Shown here: in pieces, positions 42,973 to 54,545 of the stretch | Numbering within the stretch: position 1 is the first letter of the stretch | How the letters are laid out: the number at the start of each line of letters is the position of its first letter | Source of the DNA: Coemansia sp. RSA 487 | Lineage: Eukaryota; Kickxellomycota; Kickxellomycetes; Kickxellales; Kickxellaceae | DNA length: 64,000 nt | Assembly: GCA_027577595.1 (NCBI GenBank) | Contig: JANBRJ010000049.1 | Coordinates: forward strand, 1 to 64,000 | Direction: 5' to 3' | The notes under the pieces: generated by a model | The model's input: only the letters and a program-made list of their open reading frames with translations | Database searches by the model: none | What the model was told of the DNA's origin: nothing | Program-made: the position numbers and the translations under genes

Positions 42973-44229
42973 TCAGGCAGCAGCAGCGGTAGGTGCATGC
43001 GTGGAGCCAGTTCCAGCCTTGGCGTCAGTATCAGCAGCTACATTTGACGTTTTGTCTTTCTGCCGGCCATGCGACTGAAGATTCACATTAGTGGCCCGCG
43101 GCGACACAGGACTGACTGCCATCATGGTGCTATTGTTGTCGTTATTTTCTTCGTTTACACCGGCATTGTTGCCAGTGGAAACTGCCGGAGTCGACGATCG
43201 ACTTGGGCTGGCCCTGTCGGTGCCAAGGTCCATACTCTCATCTTTGGGGTCGTCTTGGTTTTGAGTACTTGGCATAGATTTGTTGCTGGTATTGGCCCCC
43301 GTAGCGCTGGTCCCATCTCCCTCGGGGAGCTCGCTAGCAATATTTTTGTCCTGGATTTCAGCAGGGGCATCATCCCGCGCTTCTTTGTAGCTCTGCGAGT
43401 CGGAAGAGTTTTCACTACCGTCGCTGCTAGACTCAAGCCCCTCCATGTCGGTATCATCCTTGGGGCGGATGCGGAGCCATTGCATGCGTGGCCCGGCCCT
43501 GCTTTTCTCATTGATAGCAAAGCCGTAGATGCGAGGTGTGTAAACCAGCTCGGGACCCAAGGGCATCCGCGAATGGAATTCCCGGAAGAACATATGGGGA
43601 AGTGTCGTGCCAAAGTATGCGCCGTCGACATTGTTGTAGCGTGAGCTGGGAGGAGAGTATATGTCCAGACATGAGGGGCAGAACAGCTTGACCGAGTCGC
43701 GCTCAGGGATGTCGGTACGACCGCAGGGCACGACATGCGTATCGTTGCAGCAGTAGCGTGGGCACTTTCCAAAATCACCATTATCATACTTGTCGGCCAC
43801 TTGGCAGAGGCCGTGGCGCGTCAGAATGTACCGCGCATGGATAAGGCCATAGAGTATCTCAGCAGAGCTGTCTATGGCTTCTATTTCGTCGGGATCTAGG
43901 GGCTCGTCGTTTTCATCCTCGCTATCCATAATCATATCCAAGGCTTCAACGTAGTAGTTCACTGTCTGGCCCAATCCAGTCAAATTGAACTCATCTTCAA
44001 TAAACTCATCTGGGACTTCGCAAAAATATTCATGGCCCTTGAGAGAGCAGAACCACGATATCCACGAGGGGTTTGTCGATCCGCCAGAGCTGTAGTTATC
44101 CTCACCATAATCCGACTCGTCAGTGTTGTCCAGACCAGATTGGAGTTCGTTGCCTTGAGGGTTGCGGCCAAAAACACCACGAAACCCAGAGGCTGCGTCT
44201 CCATTTGAGCTATCTACACCTTCAGCCAT
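42973..44229 (-). CDS. casein kinase 2 regulatory (beta) subunit
   Basis: 418 aa from the ATG at 44229 (MAEGVDSSNGD). Core: SWISWFCSLKGHEYFCEVPDEFIEDEFNLTGL, an acidic loop (DSEDENDEPLDPDE), AEILYGLIHARYILTRHGL, and the zinc-binding CPRYCC..CGRTD..KLFCPSC (from about residue 155). It continues IYSPPSSRYNNVDGAYFGTTLPHMFF. These are CK2 beta hallmarks. The beta dimer holds two catalytic CK2 alpha subunits and steers substrate choice. Oddities are a long acidic, Ser/Thr/Asn-rich C-terminal extension of about 150 residues and an N-terminal extension of about 50. Divergent from the anoctamin gene; a transposon end sits just past its stop. Confidence 0.93.
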   Translation of the reverse strand: MAEGVDSSNGDAASGFRGVFGRNPQGNELQSGLDNTDESDYGEDNYSSGGSTNPSWISWFCSLKGHEYFCEVPDEFIEDEFNLTGLGQTVNYYVEALDMIMDSEDENDEPLDPDEIEAIDSSAEILYGLIHARYILTRHGLCQVADKYDNGDFGKCPRYCCNDTHVVPCGRTDIPERDSVKLFCPSCLDIYSPPSSRYNNVDGAYFGTTLPHMFFREFHSRMPLGPELVYTPRIYGFAINEKSRAGPRMQWLRIRPKDDTDMEGLESSSDGSENSSDSQSYKEARDDAPAEIQDKNIASELPEGDGTSATGANTSNKSMPSTQNQDDPKDESMDLGTDRASPSRSSTPAVSTGNNAGVNEENNDNNSTMMAVSPVSPRATNVNLQSHGRQKDKTSNVAADTDAKAGTGSTHAPTAAAA

Positions 44230-44907
44230 TGTGTGTAAGTGAGGATCTTCCAAGCTGGGGAGGGGAGAGTAATTAAAAGCACAGCCTACACAAATATACA
44301 GAGCGTGAAGTAAATGAAATAGCAGGCGGTGGAGAGCAATTACGCAAAGAAAAAGCCCATGGCAGATTTAGAATATAGGCACACCCTGTCAGAAACAATT
44401 ATGCTGAATGAGCATCACAAAGGCAGAAAGCGAAAAAAAAAAAAATAATAACAAACCATGGGCTGTCACAAAATACTGCTACTGATTTTCTAAACAGATA
44501 ACGAGCGAAAGGGCACATTCAACACATAGTATCCTACAACAGTGTTTTATCGGCGAATTCAAACACAAGAGACGTACTTTTCGAGTCAGGTAATCCCAAG
44601 GATAATTGAAATGGCAATAAGAGCAAGAAGAAGGAAAAAAAATACACCAAAGAACTAAAGATGAATATTGAAAATTACCAATTTCAAATCGAAGTTAACA
44701 GCTTTCCTCCAAATTTCAGCAAGCTGCAAAAAAATCACTTGAATCTTCGAGTCGAGTCAGTTCCAAATTCTGGATAAGGGTTTCAAGCTGCATTTTCTGT
44801 CACGTGGTTTAGACAATCGAATCCATCAATATTTGGTGTAGGTGATAAAGCCCTTTCTCTGCCTTTCGTTTCAATACGTATTTTTTCCACTTATTTTTTT
44901 TACTGTA
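44230..44907. promoter_or_regulatory. divergent intergenic region, CK2 beta / anoctamin
   Basis: 678 bp between divergent starts. A CACGTG E-box lies at 44801-44806, about 100 bp before the anoctamin ATG, a position where bHLH factors could act. AT-rich otherwise. Confidence 0.45.
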
Positions 44908-47496
44908 ATGGGCGACAGCAAACAGTTCAGACCGCTGGAATTCTTAAAGTCCTGGGCGCTGGAGCGCAGGTGCAGGCACCTTGGGTCGGCGGTATTGCTG
45001 CCGCCAGAAGACAAAGAAGCATTTCCAGCGTTTGGGCGGCTTCAGAGCTTTGCCGACTTTGTCATATCGTTCAAATACATACCACTGGGATCTCACACAG
45101 AAGGCCGACAGGCGATGGGAGCAGATGTTGGCAACGCGCTGGAGGGCCTGGTGAAGCGGCTGTCACATGCCGGGCTGGAAGTAGAGGTGCGTGAAGCGCT
45201 GAAGGCAGCATCGGCACGCAGGAGGGGCGCAAGTGCTGGAGCGGCGTCGTTCACAGTTGAGCCCGGGCATCTGCTTCTGTTTGTCAGATGTCCGCGCGAC
45301 AGGCTTTTGCATGAAGTGGGGCGGTCGCGGCTGAGCGACTGGCTCGGCGGGATGCTGCCGCTGCGGCGCGTGCGCAGCGATTCGGGTGTGCAGGGAGCCG
45401 ACCCGCTGGAAGTGGACCCTGAGACTCAAGACGACCCGTCGAAGCTGCTGGAGGTGGAGGATGATGCGGCGGAGCGGATGTCGCCAGCGGAGAGGCAGCG
45501 AGTTGTGCACAGGCTGATTGTGGGGCCGGAGAGCGAGGGCTGCGCAGGCGTAAACGCAGAGCGGGAGGCGTTTGTGTGGGCGGTGTTTCCGCTGCACAAC
45601 CAGTCGTTCAACCGGAGCTGGATCCGGCACTGGTCGTCCAAGTGGCTAATCGACCGCCACGACCTGCGGCGCATCCGCGAGAACTTTGGCGAGGAGGTGG
45701 CGATGTACTTTGCGTTTCTGCAGAGCTACTTCCTGTGGCTGACACTCCCTGCAGCGGTAGGGCTCGCATGGTGGGTTGCAGGTTGGAGCTTTTCGTGGCA
45801 GTTTGGGGTTCTGCTTGTGTTGTGGAGCGTTGTGTTCACCGAGACGTGGGCGCGGCGTGAGTCCGACATTGCCACGTATTGGGGTGTGCATGGCGTGGAG
45901 CGAGCTGCGTCGCTGCGCCGCCCCGACTTTCGCCCCGACTACCACGTTGCGGACCCAGCCACGGGCGAGATGATACCTGTGTTTTCGAACGGGAAGCGCT
46001 GGCTGCGGCGGCTGCTTGGCGTGCCGGTGGTGCTGGCGCTGGCGCTGGTGATGGCGCTGCTTGTTTCTCTGATCTTTGCGCTACAGACATTCCTAGGCGA
46101 GTACTACGACGGCCCGTTCCAGACGGTGCTTGGCTTCACACCCATTGTCTTGTTTTCGGCGTGTCTGCCGGTCTACACGTCCGCGTGCACGCGCATAGCG
46201 AAGCTGCTGACCGACTACGAAAACTACGAGCACGAGTCTGAGTATGCGGCGCAGTACACCACAAAGATCTTTGTCTTCCAGTTTCTGCAGGACCAGCTCT
46301 ATCTGTTCCTGACCGCCTGGGTTTTTGTGCCAAATCGCGACGGCTTTGAGAGATGGGTACACGGTATCTACGACTCCGCCAGGACGCTGCCACCGTGGAT
46401 GGTTTCCTTTTTGGCCGACGAGGGGAAGAGCGCAATGGGTGGCCCTTCCGCCTCGAACTATGCTGGAATCAAGTCCAGCTCGACGCCCGCAACAGTCATG
46501 GTTCAGAGCCTGCTCACCAGCTTTGTTGTGACAAGCCAAATTGTCAACCTGATGACCGAAACAGCTGTTCCCTTGCTGCTGCGCTGGTGGAATCTACGCT
46601 CGCTCAGAAAGGCATCCGATACGCACGGCGCAAAAGAGAGCAGCCCGGTCAGCCCTGCTACGGACTCGATTGATCCCTCTACCAGCACATCGCCACAGCC
46701 CGCGGATGTTGCTCGGACGACTGAGCACAGGCCGCACAGCCTGCTGGTGGGCAACTCAACGGGCGTCGAGAGGTGGGCTGACGCTGTGTCTAGCGCAGAT
46801 GACGCGGTTGCACCCGTCGACATCCAAATGCAGTTTGCTGCGCAGGTCACCGAAGAGACGCAGTTACCAGCGTACACGACGTACGAGGACTACGCCGAGA
46901 TGGCGTCGCAATTTGGCCGGGTGGCATTCTTCTCTGTGGCGTGGCCGCTGGCACCGCTGGCAGCGTTCATTAACAACTGGCTGGAGCTGCGCACAGACGC
47001 TGCCAAGATCTGCGGCGCAACAAAGCGGCCGATTCCGCGGCGTGTTGACACCATTGGGCCGTGGCTTGACATGCTGCGGTTCATGTGCTGGCTCTCGTCG
47101 ATAACAAATGCGCTTCTGATCTACCAGTTCCATCCAGATTGCTCCTTTCTGCCGGCAGTGGCTGATGCAGGGACGATGCAGCGCATTGGCCGCACAAACC
47201 TGAGCTTTGCGCTGGTGGTTCTTCTGTTCTCGGAGCACATGTTCCTTGCCATTCGCTGGGCAATCACTCACGTTATGGCTTCATGGCCAGGAGCACATGC
47301 GCGCATCGTTGGGCGCTCGCAGGCCCAGTCCAAGCGGCGCTGGCTCGAGCGGACGCCAGCCGCCCTGCGCGACCTGGTCGGTGCAGGTGACGAAGCGCAC
47401 GACACCTTGGCTGCTGAGGACAAGACGGCGCCCAGATGGCATGTCGAGCTCGAGTATGGGCTCCAGACAATCCACGATGCCTTCAAGACAGAGTAG
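44908..47496 (+). CDS. anoctamin/TMEM16-family membrane protein (Ist2-like)
   Basis: 862 aa from the ATG at 44908 (MGDSKQFRPLEFLKSW). The N-terminal about 260 residues are cytosolic. The anoctamin core starts at DRHDLRRIRENFGEEVAMYFAFLQSYFLWLTLPAAVGL, then WSVVFTETWARRESDIATYWG, and has multiple hydrophobic segments. A late block NYEHESEYAAQYTTKIFVFQFLQ is typical of the family around TM5-6. The YxDYAEMASQFGRVAFFSVAWPLAPLAAFINNWLELRTDAAKI block is also diagnostic. Fungal Ist2-type anoctamins tether ER to plasma membrane or scramble lipids. The gene is markedly GC-rich compared with its neighbours. Channel versus scramblase function cannot be told from sequence. Confidence 0.85.
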   Translation: MGDSKQFRPLEFLKSWALERRCRHLGSAVLLPPEDKEAFPAFGRLQSFADFVISFKYIPLGSHTEGRQAMGADVGNALEGLVKRLSHAGLEVEVREALKAASARRRGASAGAASFTVEPGHLLLFVRCPRDRLLHEVGRSRLSDWLGGMLPLRRVRSDSGVQGADPLEVDPETQDDPSKLLEVEDDAAERMSPAERQRVVHRLIVGPESEGCAGVNAEREAFVWAVFPLHNQSFNRSWIRHWSSKWLIDRHDLRRIRENFGEEVAMYFAFLQSYFLWLTLPAAVGLAWWVAGWSFSWQFGVLLVLWSVVFTETWARRESDIATYWGVHGVERAASLRRPDFRPDYHVADPATGEMIPVFSNGKRWLRRLLGVPVVLALALVMALLVSLIFALQTFLGEYYDGPFQTVLGFTPIVLFSACLPVYTSACTRIAKLLTDYENYEHESEYAAQYTTKIFVFQFLQDQLYLFLTAWVFVPNRDGFERWVHGIYDSARTLPPWMVSFLADEGKSAMGGPSASNYAGIKSSSTPATVMVQSLLTSFVVTSQIVNLMTETAVPLLLRWWNLRSLRKASDTHGAKESSPVSPATDSIDPSTSTSPQPADVARTTEHRPHSLLVGNSTGVERWADAVSSADDAVAPVDIQMQFAAQVTEETQLPAYTTYEDYAEMASQFGRVAFFSVAWPLAPLAAFINNWLELRTDAAKICGATKRPIPRRVDTIGPWLDMLRFMCWLSSITNALLIYQFHPDCSFLPAVADAGTMQRIGRTNLSFALVVLLFSEHMFLAIRWAITHVMASWPGAHARIVGRSQAQSKRRWLERTPAALRDLVGAGDEAHDTLAAEDKTAPRWHVELEYGLQTIHDAFKTE

Positions 47497-48076
47497 CCCC
47501 GTCTGCTAAGCACAACGTTGTGGAGGAGACTGGTAGTCTTGCCAATAAATCGGCTGTGGAAGGAGATAGGCACGCATGGGTGGGGAGCGGTGCGGTGTGG
47601 TGCAGGCATGGCGGCCGAACACGTCATCTGCGAGACAGCAGCACTTTTCGCTTCAGCTGCTGCAGGGACAATATGTTTCAAGAATGCGCGGATCTGGTCG
47701 CCTGTTTCTCTGCCAGGGCGGAGAGCATCTGCTTCTGTCCCTTTTTTGCGCTGACTTCACTTGTTCCCGCCTCTTTCCATCGTCCAATCTCTTTTTATTT
47801 TTAGCCTCTTGCATTTCTTTTTTAAAAGAATCCTTATTACAACTTTCTCTTCTCGCAACACACTTTTCCTTGTTCTATTACTGCCTTTGCTTGTATACAA
47901 ACCATACTTGGTATCTGCCTGTTTCGCTTGCCTCGCCTTTAGCCACCAACACGCGACTCTTGACCTCGGCATCCAGAATCTACAGCCATCGAGGGCCTTG
48001 TTCCTTTTCTTCTGCCATCGGTAGTAGTTGTAGCTAGCGCAAGGAAACACACGACCGCCCCATACACAGCATCCAA
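47497..48076. other. intergenic, C/T-rich leader of the Uds1-domain gene
   Basis: 580 bp. The last about 300 bp are pyrimidine-rich, as in a fungal promoter/5' leader. No gene was supported. Confidence 0.45.
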
Positions 48077-49278
48077 ATGAAGCGACTCTTGGTAAGTTCG
48101 ACTATGACGGCCATCATCGTCCAGAGAGCCAGACGCGATTACCTACAATATACCGCCCAGTCCCTGACTGTGTTTTTTAGTGAAGCCATTCAGCATTTTC
48201 TGGCGAATAGCCCAACTGTAGCAACGAGATCTCTTGTCCTCGTTCTCATGCTGATTATCCCAAGCAAGAGTGCACTTTTGCTTTGTTGCGTCACAGCCGC
48301 TTCCATTGTCACCACCACCCTACTCTAACCTTCTCTTCCCGCGTGTCCCCAAAGCGCCAGTCGTCTATTCACATGTGTGCACGATCTTGGAGCGGTGCGT
48401 GTTTGGGTCTGAGAATGACTAAATGCTCAAAGCACAAATACGTTTTACTCCGCTCGAACAAAAAAGCATGGAAATGTCTGATCTCCGCACTCATTCTTCG
48501 CCCTCTTCCTTTGTTTGCTCTACTGCTAATTTTTCTGCAAAACACATCTGGTTCTGTATCCTTCTCTCTTTGCTTGATTGTAGCATCGGAGCAAAGGCGA
48601 CAAAAAGGTCGACAACAACAGTGCCTCGTCTGTCGCTCCAAAAAAGACGTGGGCTGTCTCTGCTGGACTGGGCTCCCTACAGCAATCCCGAGCAAGAAGC
48701 GGAAGCCATCCGCAAATTCGTCATCTGGCGATGGAGAGTCACGAGGGCCCAGTCACCAAGGCAACCATGGATGAGATCCGCCGTGACGCTAGCAGCAATG
48801 GTTCCAGCCTGCAAATAAACACATTGAGCCTTTCAATAGCCGATATCGGCAATTCACGCGACACCGGTCCGGCATCTGCCCCGGTTGCTGCTGACACATT
48901 GACCACTAGAAGTGGCACGCCAGCAGCTGCCCCCACCAAGCGCAACATACTATCTGGGCAGCAGTCCCGTGCCGTTGGCAGTGTAGCATTAGCCCCGTCC
49001 TTATCTCAGCCTGCTGCTGCTTCTGCTGCACTCACAAATGCCTCAGCATCGGTAGACTTTCCGCCACGCACCACATCCGCTGTTCTGATGTCTGGGTTGC
49101 CACCGCGAATAGACACAAACGTTGCGGCTATCCAGAACGACAGAATGCATGCTGTAAAGTCCATGAGCGCCGACATGCATGACCCGGCTTCAGCATTCAC
49201 CGAAGACAGCGACGTGTCGCTTGCGCTGGGGACTAGCGCAAATGACAACAGCGGATTTGAATCGCCTCTTTACTTCCC

Positions 49279-49324
<46 letters not shown>

Positions 49325-52300
49325 CAACAACAGCCGCCGCCGTCCCCACCAGTATCATTCTCATCTGTCTCGTCTCGATACAGCCAGCCCTCGCAGTCAG
49401 CGACAGAGGGCGGCAAACGCGTCATCAGCGAAAAGATAAAGAAGCTGGCCCATCGCTTTAGCAACTCCAGCCTGAAAGAAAAGTCAGACGTTCCTGCCCC
49501 ACCATCCGCTCCGCAGGCCATTCGGCGTCGGCCATCGAACTCACCTTCAGTTTCTGAGCGCGTGTCTCTGTTTGATAGCCACGAACTGCAGACAACCAGC
49601 GATCCACGAATCAGCCTATTTGGCAAGTTCGGGATGGCCTCAAGCCAGGACGATTCGCACAGCCGCTCTCCCTCAATCGCAGGCTGCTCCACCCAAGCCT
49701 CCATACAGCCATCATCGTTCGACCCCATGCTTCCTAATGCGCTTGGAAGCCGTCAGAGCCCTCGTCGACCGCAGAGCATGGCCCACGATCCTTCCTTTAG
49801 TGGATATGTAGTTGGTGCCTACGACAGCAATATGGATAACAGTCACAACAGTCGCAGCAGCAGCCGATGCAATAATAATGACGCTGACGGCAGGTCTTCC
49901 ACCCGTCGCACCACAGTAAGCGGAACCAGCGCATCGCCAAATACATCTATCCACGCAAGTGTGGTTGACCTGGCCAAAGATAGAAGCGTCAGTCGGGGCA
50001 GCAGGATCAGTGACGGAAGTAGCAATAATGCCAGGAGGTATTCGTTGCGCAACAGTCCAAAATTGGCCAGTTTTATTTCTGGACAGGACGATGCGGATAT
50101 CAACAACAGTGATGATGACGGAGATGACAGTGGCACACCCGCAGCCATCGTCCCTGCTTATCGACAAATTCCCGCGAGCATGTCTGACATTGACCGCCAG
50201 CCAACGATTACTGCTGGAGTACAGCTTAGCTTCCCGCAGTCCCCATCAACTGTTGGAGCTCCGGTAACAGGCACCGAGAGAGGATCTCTGGGATACCGCG
50301 GTGTGCGGAACGATGGTCCTGTCAGACGCCGTGGCTCAATACGGTCGACATTTTACGCCAGCAACGAGGGTCTGCAGATTGACACTGCTCTGACTGACCC
50401 GACAAGCACTACAGCAGCTAATGCGAGTAACACATCAAGCGTGGCTACAAGCCCCACAGGGACACGTGCTACTAGACCAGTATCTTTCCGTCGGGCGGGT
50501 TCTGTGGTTCCGATATCCACAACTGCCAATACCTCAGATGTTCAGCACAGCCCATCATCTTTGGAAAGCCATGTCGCAAATCCGAAGCCACCTGGACGCA
50601 ACAGGTCACTGTCACAAACGCCCACATCACCTCTCCCCACACTTCCTGCTATAGCTGTCGAGACCAAGCATCTTAGTGTGGATGGTAGCCATAAAAATAC
50701 AGACACTGTTTCAAACGATGTTGAGCCATATCAGAGCACGAATGGCACACTAGTCTCCAACCTCAAGCGCAAATCAGACTGTGTGGCTATTCTTGCTGGC
50801 TGTGGGTATCTTGATGACATATTGGTCAGGGCCACTAATGCCGACATTCCTCCAACCAAACTCAGTGATGACATTGGCCAGGACGGGTCCGACTCAATCC
50901 AAGCTCGTCTGGCTGCCGCATCTCTGGTGGTGGAGAACGTGTTTAAGAGTGTAGACACCAGCAAGGTCTTGTCTTCTGCAGAATACGAGCGTTATAGCCT
51001 TGAGGCTGCTTCGCTAAAGTCTCGATTGCAGGCTGCGCGAACCCGGCTTGCCCTGGAGGTCCGCATGCGAGACGCAGCAAAGAACCTCGTGGATCTTCAC
51101 AAAGGGAGCAGCGTTGGTGTGTCAATGTTCAAGGGCAAGAATTCACACCAGGCGCACGTCGATGAGTACAACCAGGCCAACGAGAAGGTACTGCAAGCAG
51201 AGATGGAGATCACCGAGCATTCGGCAAAGCTGCGTCTTTTGGAGTCAAGCATCCATGGCCACCAGCTTGCAGTTCTTTCTTCGGCCATCAGAACAGTGGT
51301 TTCCGAGTCAGCACATGCAAGCGAGCATGCTCAATCTGTCGAATCGTCCTTGGGTCTGCGCATAACAGCTCTAGAGAAACAGGCGGCGGAGAGCAGATCA
51401 GCCTACTCACAAGAGAAAGAAAAGTTAGCTTTGGAGCATACCACTGCCAGGCAAGAACTGGAACAGCAGATCCGTGATCTTCGGAACAAGAACCATGAGG
51501 CAGTAGCCCGGTTTGCCTCGAAGGAGACTGATGACCTAGGCACCGAATCGCAGCTCTCTCGCCATAGTGCAAGCCTTGCCGTTGAACGCCTAACGGGAGA
51601 GATAACTGTGCTGAAGGAGCAGAAGCAGGATGCCGATCAGCGTGCACGCACTCTTGAAACTAAGCTTGATGAAGCACAGCTGAAGGCTCAGGAAACGCAG
51701 AATGCGCTGGATGAACTTCGCACACAGGCGTCTGATGTTGCCGAAATATCCAGAGCCAAGCTAGAAGCAGCAGTGGCCGATGCTCATTCGCAGAGGCAGA
51801 GCGTTCAGGCATTTGTAGCAGGGATCAAGAATATTGCTGGACCCCTGCGCGTGCTTGGCGATGTGCAGGACAGCTCCGAGAAGCTACATTCGTTTAATAG
51901 CAGCGATCTGACTCTTTCTCGAACTCCACCTGCCACGCCTACACTCAGGATGGATGCTGCACCCTCCAAAGATATAATATCGGCCGAATCGCTGGAGAGC
52001 TACCTTGCTGGCAGCAGCGGAAGCAGTACAAATGGTGACTGGGATGCTGAAAAGGCTGCCTCAGCAATGTCATTGCTTGGTGCGACAATTTCAAGCTGCT
52101 CGAGCTTCTACCAGGAAGCAACGAAAGTCTACGAGTCTTGCGCGCGGCTGCAAAGGGAGCTAAGCACGGAAAAGCGTCTTCGGGAGGCGCAGGGATTGGC
52201 TATATCACAGCAGCGCGAGAAGCTAGCAAAAGCCAACTATCTCGCTGAAAGCGCAGACCAGCGTGTGAAGGAGGCAACAGAGTCACTCCTTGCTGAGCAT

Positions 52301-54415
52301 GCAAACGAAAAGAAGCGCTGGAGCGAAGAAAGACAACGTCTCTTTGACAATATTGAGCGCCTTACTCAAGACATTAATAGCCTGAAATCTGTAGACGTCG
52401 CGCAGTCCTCCAACGACAGCTGTTTACGGCCGCTGACCACTACACCGCCTTTCGAAGATTCTATTGACGGGTCTGGTAGGTCAATCAGTGATGCCGCTGT
52501 TGGAAAAATCGAGCCTCTTGTTGCTAGAGTGCCATCTGAGGATCCCAGGCTTCAAGCAGAGATCAATAGGCTTCAGGATCAATCCTTGGAGCTTCATGCC
52601 GAGATTGCCTTGGCTAGGCAGCAATTGCAGATGAGAATTGACGAGAACAATTCATTGCAAGAGGAGCTGGCCACAGTGAGACTCAAAAACGAACAGCTGC
52701 CCATTTTGGAAGCCAGGATCGAGGCCCTGCGTAACACTGAGCTGGATATGCACAAGCAACTCGCCAAGCTTGAGCCTCTCAAACAAACGAATTCTGAGCT
52801 TAGTCGCATGCTCGAGGAACTAAAACACAAGTTGGGTAATAGTACAACTGCTTTTGTAAAAGGTGATTCAGCACTTGGCGATCGCACACACAATCAGAAC
52901 GATACAGCAAGCGCGCTTATCGGCACGGAAATAACAGCTGTCGGCAATTCCTTGCCAGACCATTCCAATGCACAGCTTTTTGACTCTGTGAGGATAGTGA
53001 GCGACAACATCTCCTGTCAACTGACTCGCAGCAGAAGCTTTACAAGCCTCGCTTTGCTTCGTAAACCATCGTATGATAGTGTTCCTGTCGACCAAAGGGG
53101 AGCTAGTCAGAAGCAGTCATCAACGATTGATGCGCAAACGATGACCGACGTTGATGTTGAATCTGGTGGTGCTACCACTGACGTGGAAGTCAGTCAGATG
53201 CTGATGGCGTATTCGGAGAAGCTTGTGTTGAAGGAGGATGCGCTTCACACACGCGAGGATGAGCTTGAGGCTGTACGTGCAGCTGCATCGGAGATCGAGA
53301 GTATTCTTCGAGCTATACTAACAAGCACAGAGTTCCCTGTGCAGCCGCAGGCTGCCAACGGCACACACAACTCATTCAACGAGTGTACCTCAGCGTCAAG
53401 TGCATCCTGGTCGCCAGCATTTTCAACACAGCCAAGGTCAGGCACCCGCAACCGCTCTGAATCTTTCTTCCAGGGTCTACGTACGAACTATCTGGGCATG
53501 GCTGAAGGTTCTGATATTCCGTCCCCGGCACTAAGGGCACAGACAGATCCTCAGCGCTATGCGCCAATGTCCGTTGCCACAGAACCCTTACAGCCGGGTA
53601 GAAATCCGAGAAACTCTGGATCTGCAAGCAGACTATCGCCGGTTGGAAAGCACGTAGCGGCGGGTGCCAGTCGGGCTGGCGGATGTAACGATGTTCCACT
53701 GTTTGTCAGCAGTCTAGTCTCATTGTCGCGAATGGCAGCTACTGAGATAAGTCGACTAAGGGCCTTTATTGTTGAGTTGGAGAGCCAATCACATACTGCG
53801 CAAACGGAGCTGCTGAAGACCGAAGAGCAGCTCTCCCACCTTCAAAAGTACTGCACGCTTCGATCCAGGCATGATGACGCTGTACAGGAGGATATAGCGC
53901 ATGTGCTTGGCCAAATATCGCGCCTTCGCACAAAAGTTGTTAACCTTGAGAACGAAAAGACAAGACGCGAGGATGAGGCACGGAAGTTGGATGCACGCTG
54001 TCGTGAACTGGAGAATCAAAACGCCAAACAGGTCCTCCAGCTTATCGTTGATCGTGTCGGCAAACGCGAGCTGGAAAAGCGCCACCTGCCTGACGATCCA
54101 TCCACAGAGATCGGTGTAGCTACACAGGCCAACGGCAGTGCAGACGGAGCTTCAAACGGTGCATCTGCTTTGCGCTCAAGACACACAGCAATGAACAGCA
54201 TAGTGACCATCAGCCATCCCGAGGCTGGTGACATTCGTACAGAGTTCAACGAGCTACTCCACCAGATTATTGCACGTCGCGATGAAGACATTGAGCGCAT
54301 ACAGGCCGTAGCGGATGCCTGGCGCATCGATGCACGCAAGGCACTGCAGTCAAACGAGCAAAGGATGTGGAATACGTGTACTCGCGGGACACAGACAGCT
54401 CAAATGGATCAATAG
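48077..54415 (+). CDS. giant coiled-coil protein with Uds1 (up-regulated during septation) domain
   Basis: Two exons: a 15-nt coding exon 48077-48091 (MKRLL) and 48584-54415. The 492-bp phase-0 GTAAGT..TTGTAG intron gives 1,948 aa starting MKRLLHRSKGDKKVDNN. The N-terminal 750 residues are Ser-rich and disordered, with an 18-Gln tract (49280-49333) and basic KLAHRFSNSSLKEK. The Uds1-like block lies at about residues 800-850 (SSAEYERYSLEAASLKSRLQ, TRLALEVRMRDAAKNLVDLH). Long heptad coiled coils follow (about 900-1100, 1150-1220, 1310-1400, 1670-1780). It ends AWRIDARKALQSNEQRMW. In fission yeast Uds1 is induced at septation, so a role in polarity or septation is inferred. Coiled-coil boundaries are by eye. 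Confidence 0.8.
49280..49333 (+). repeat. CAG/CAA trinucleotide tract encoding 18 Gln
   Basis: A run of CAG codons followed by CAA codons inside the Uds1-domain gene, followed directly by proline codons. A mixed CAG/CAA tract of this sort tends to vary in length between strains. Confidence 0.85.
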
Positions 54416-54545
54416 GCTGCTTTTTCATATACATAATAATTACCTTTTTGCTAGAATTTATTATTTTAATTTTAATATTCATACGTGACAACGAGTACAC
54501 TTGCTTTTAAAAGAAATACATTGAAAAGCGGAGCAAATGTCCAAG

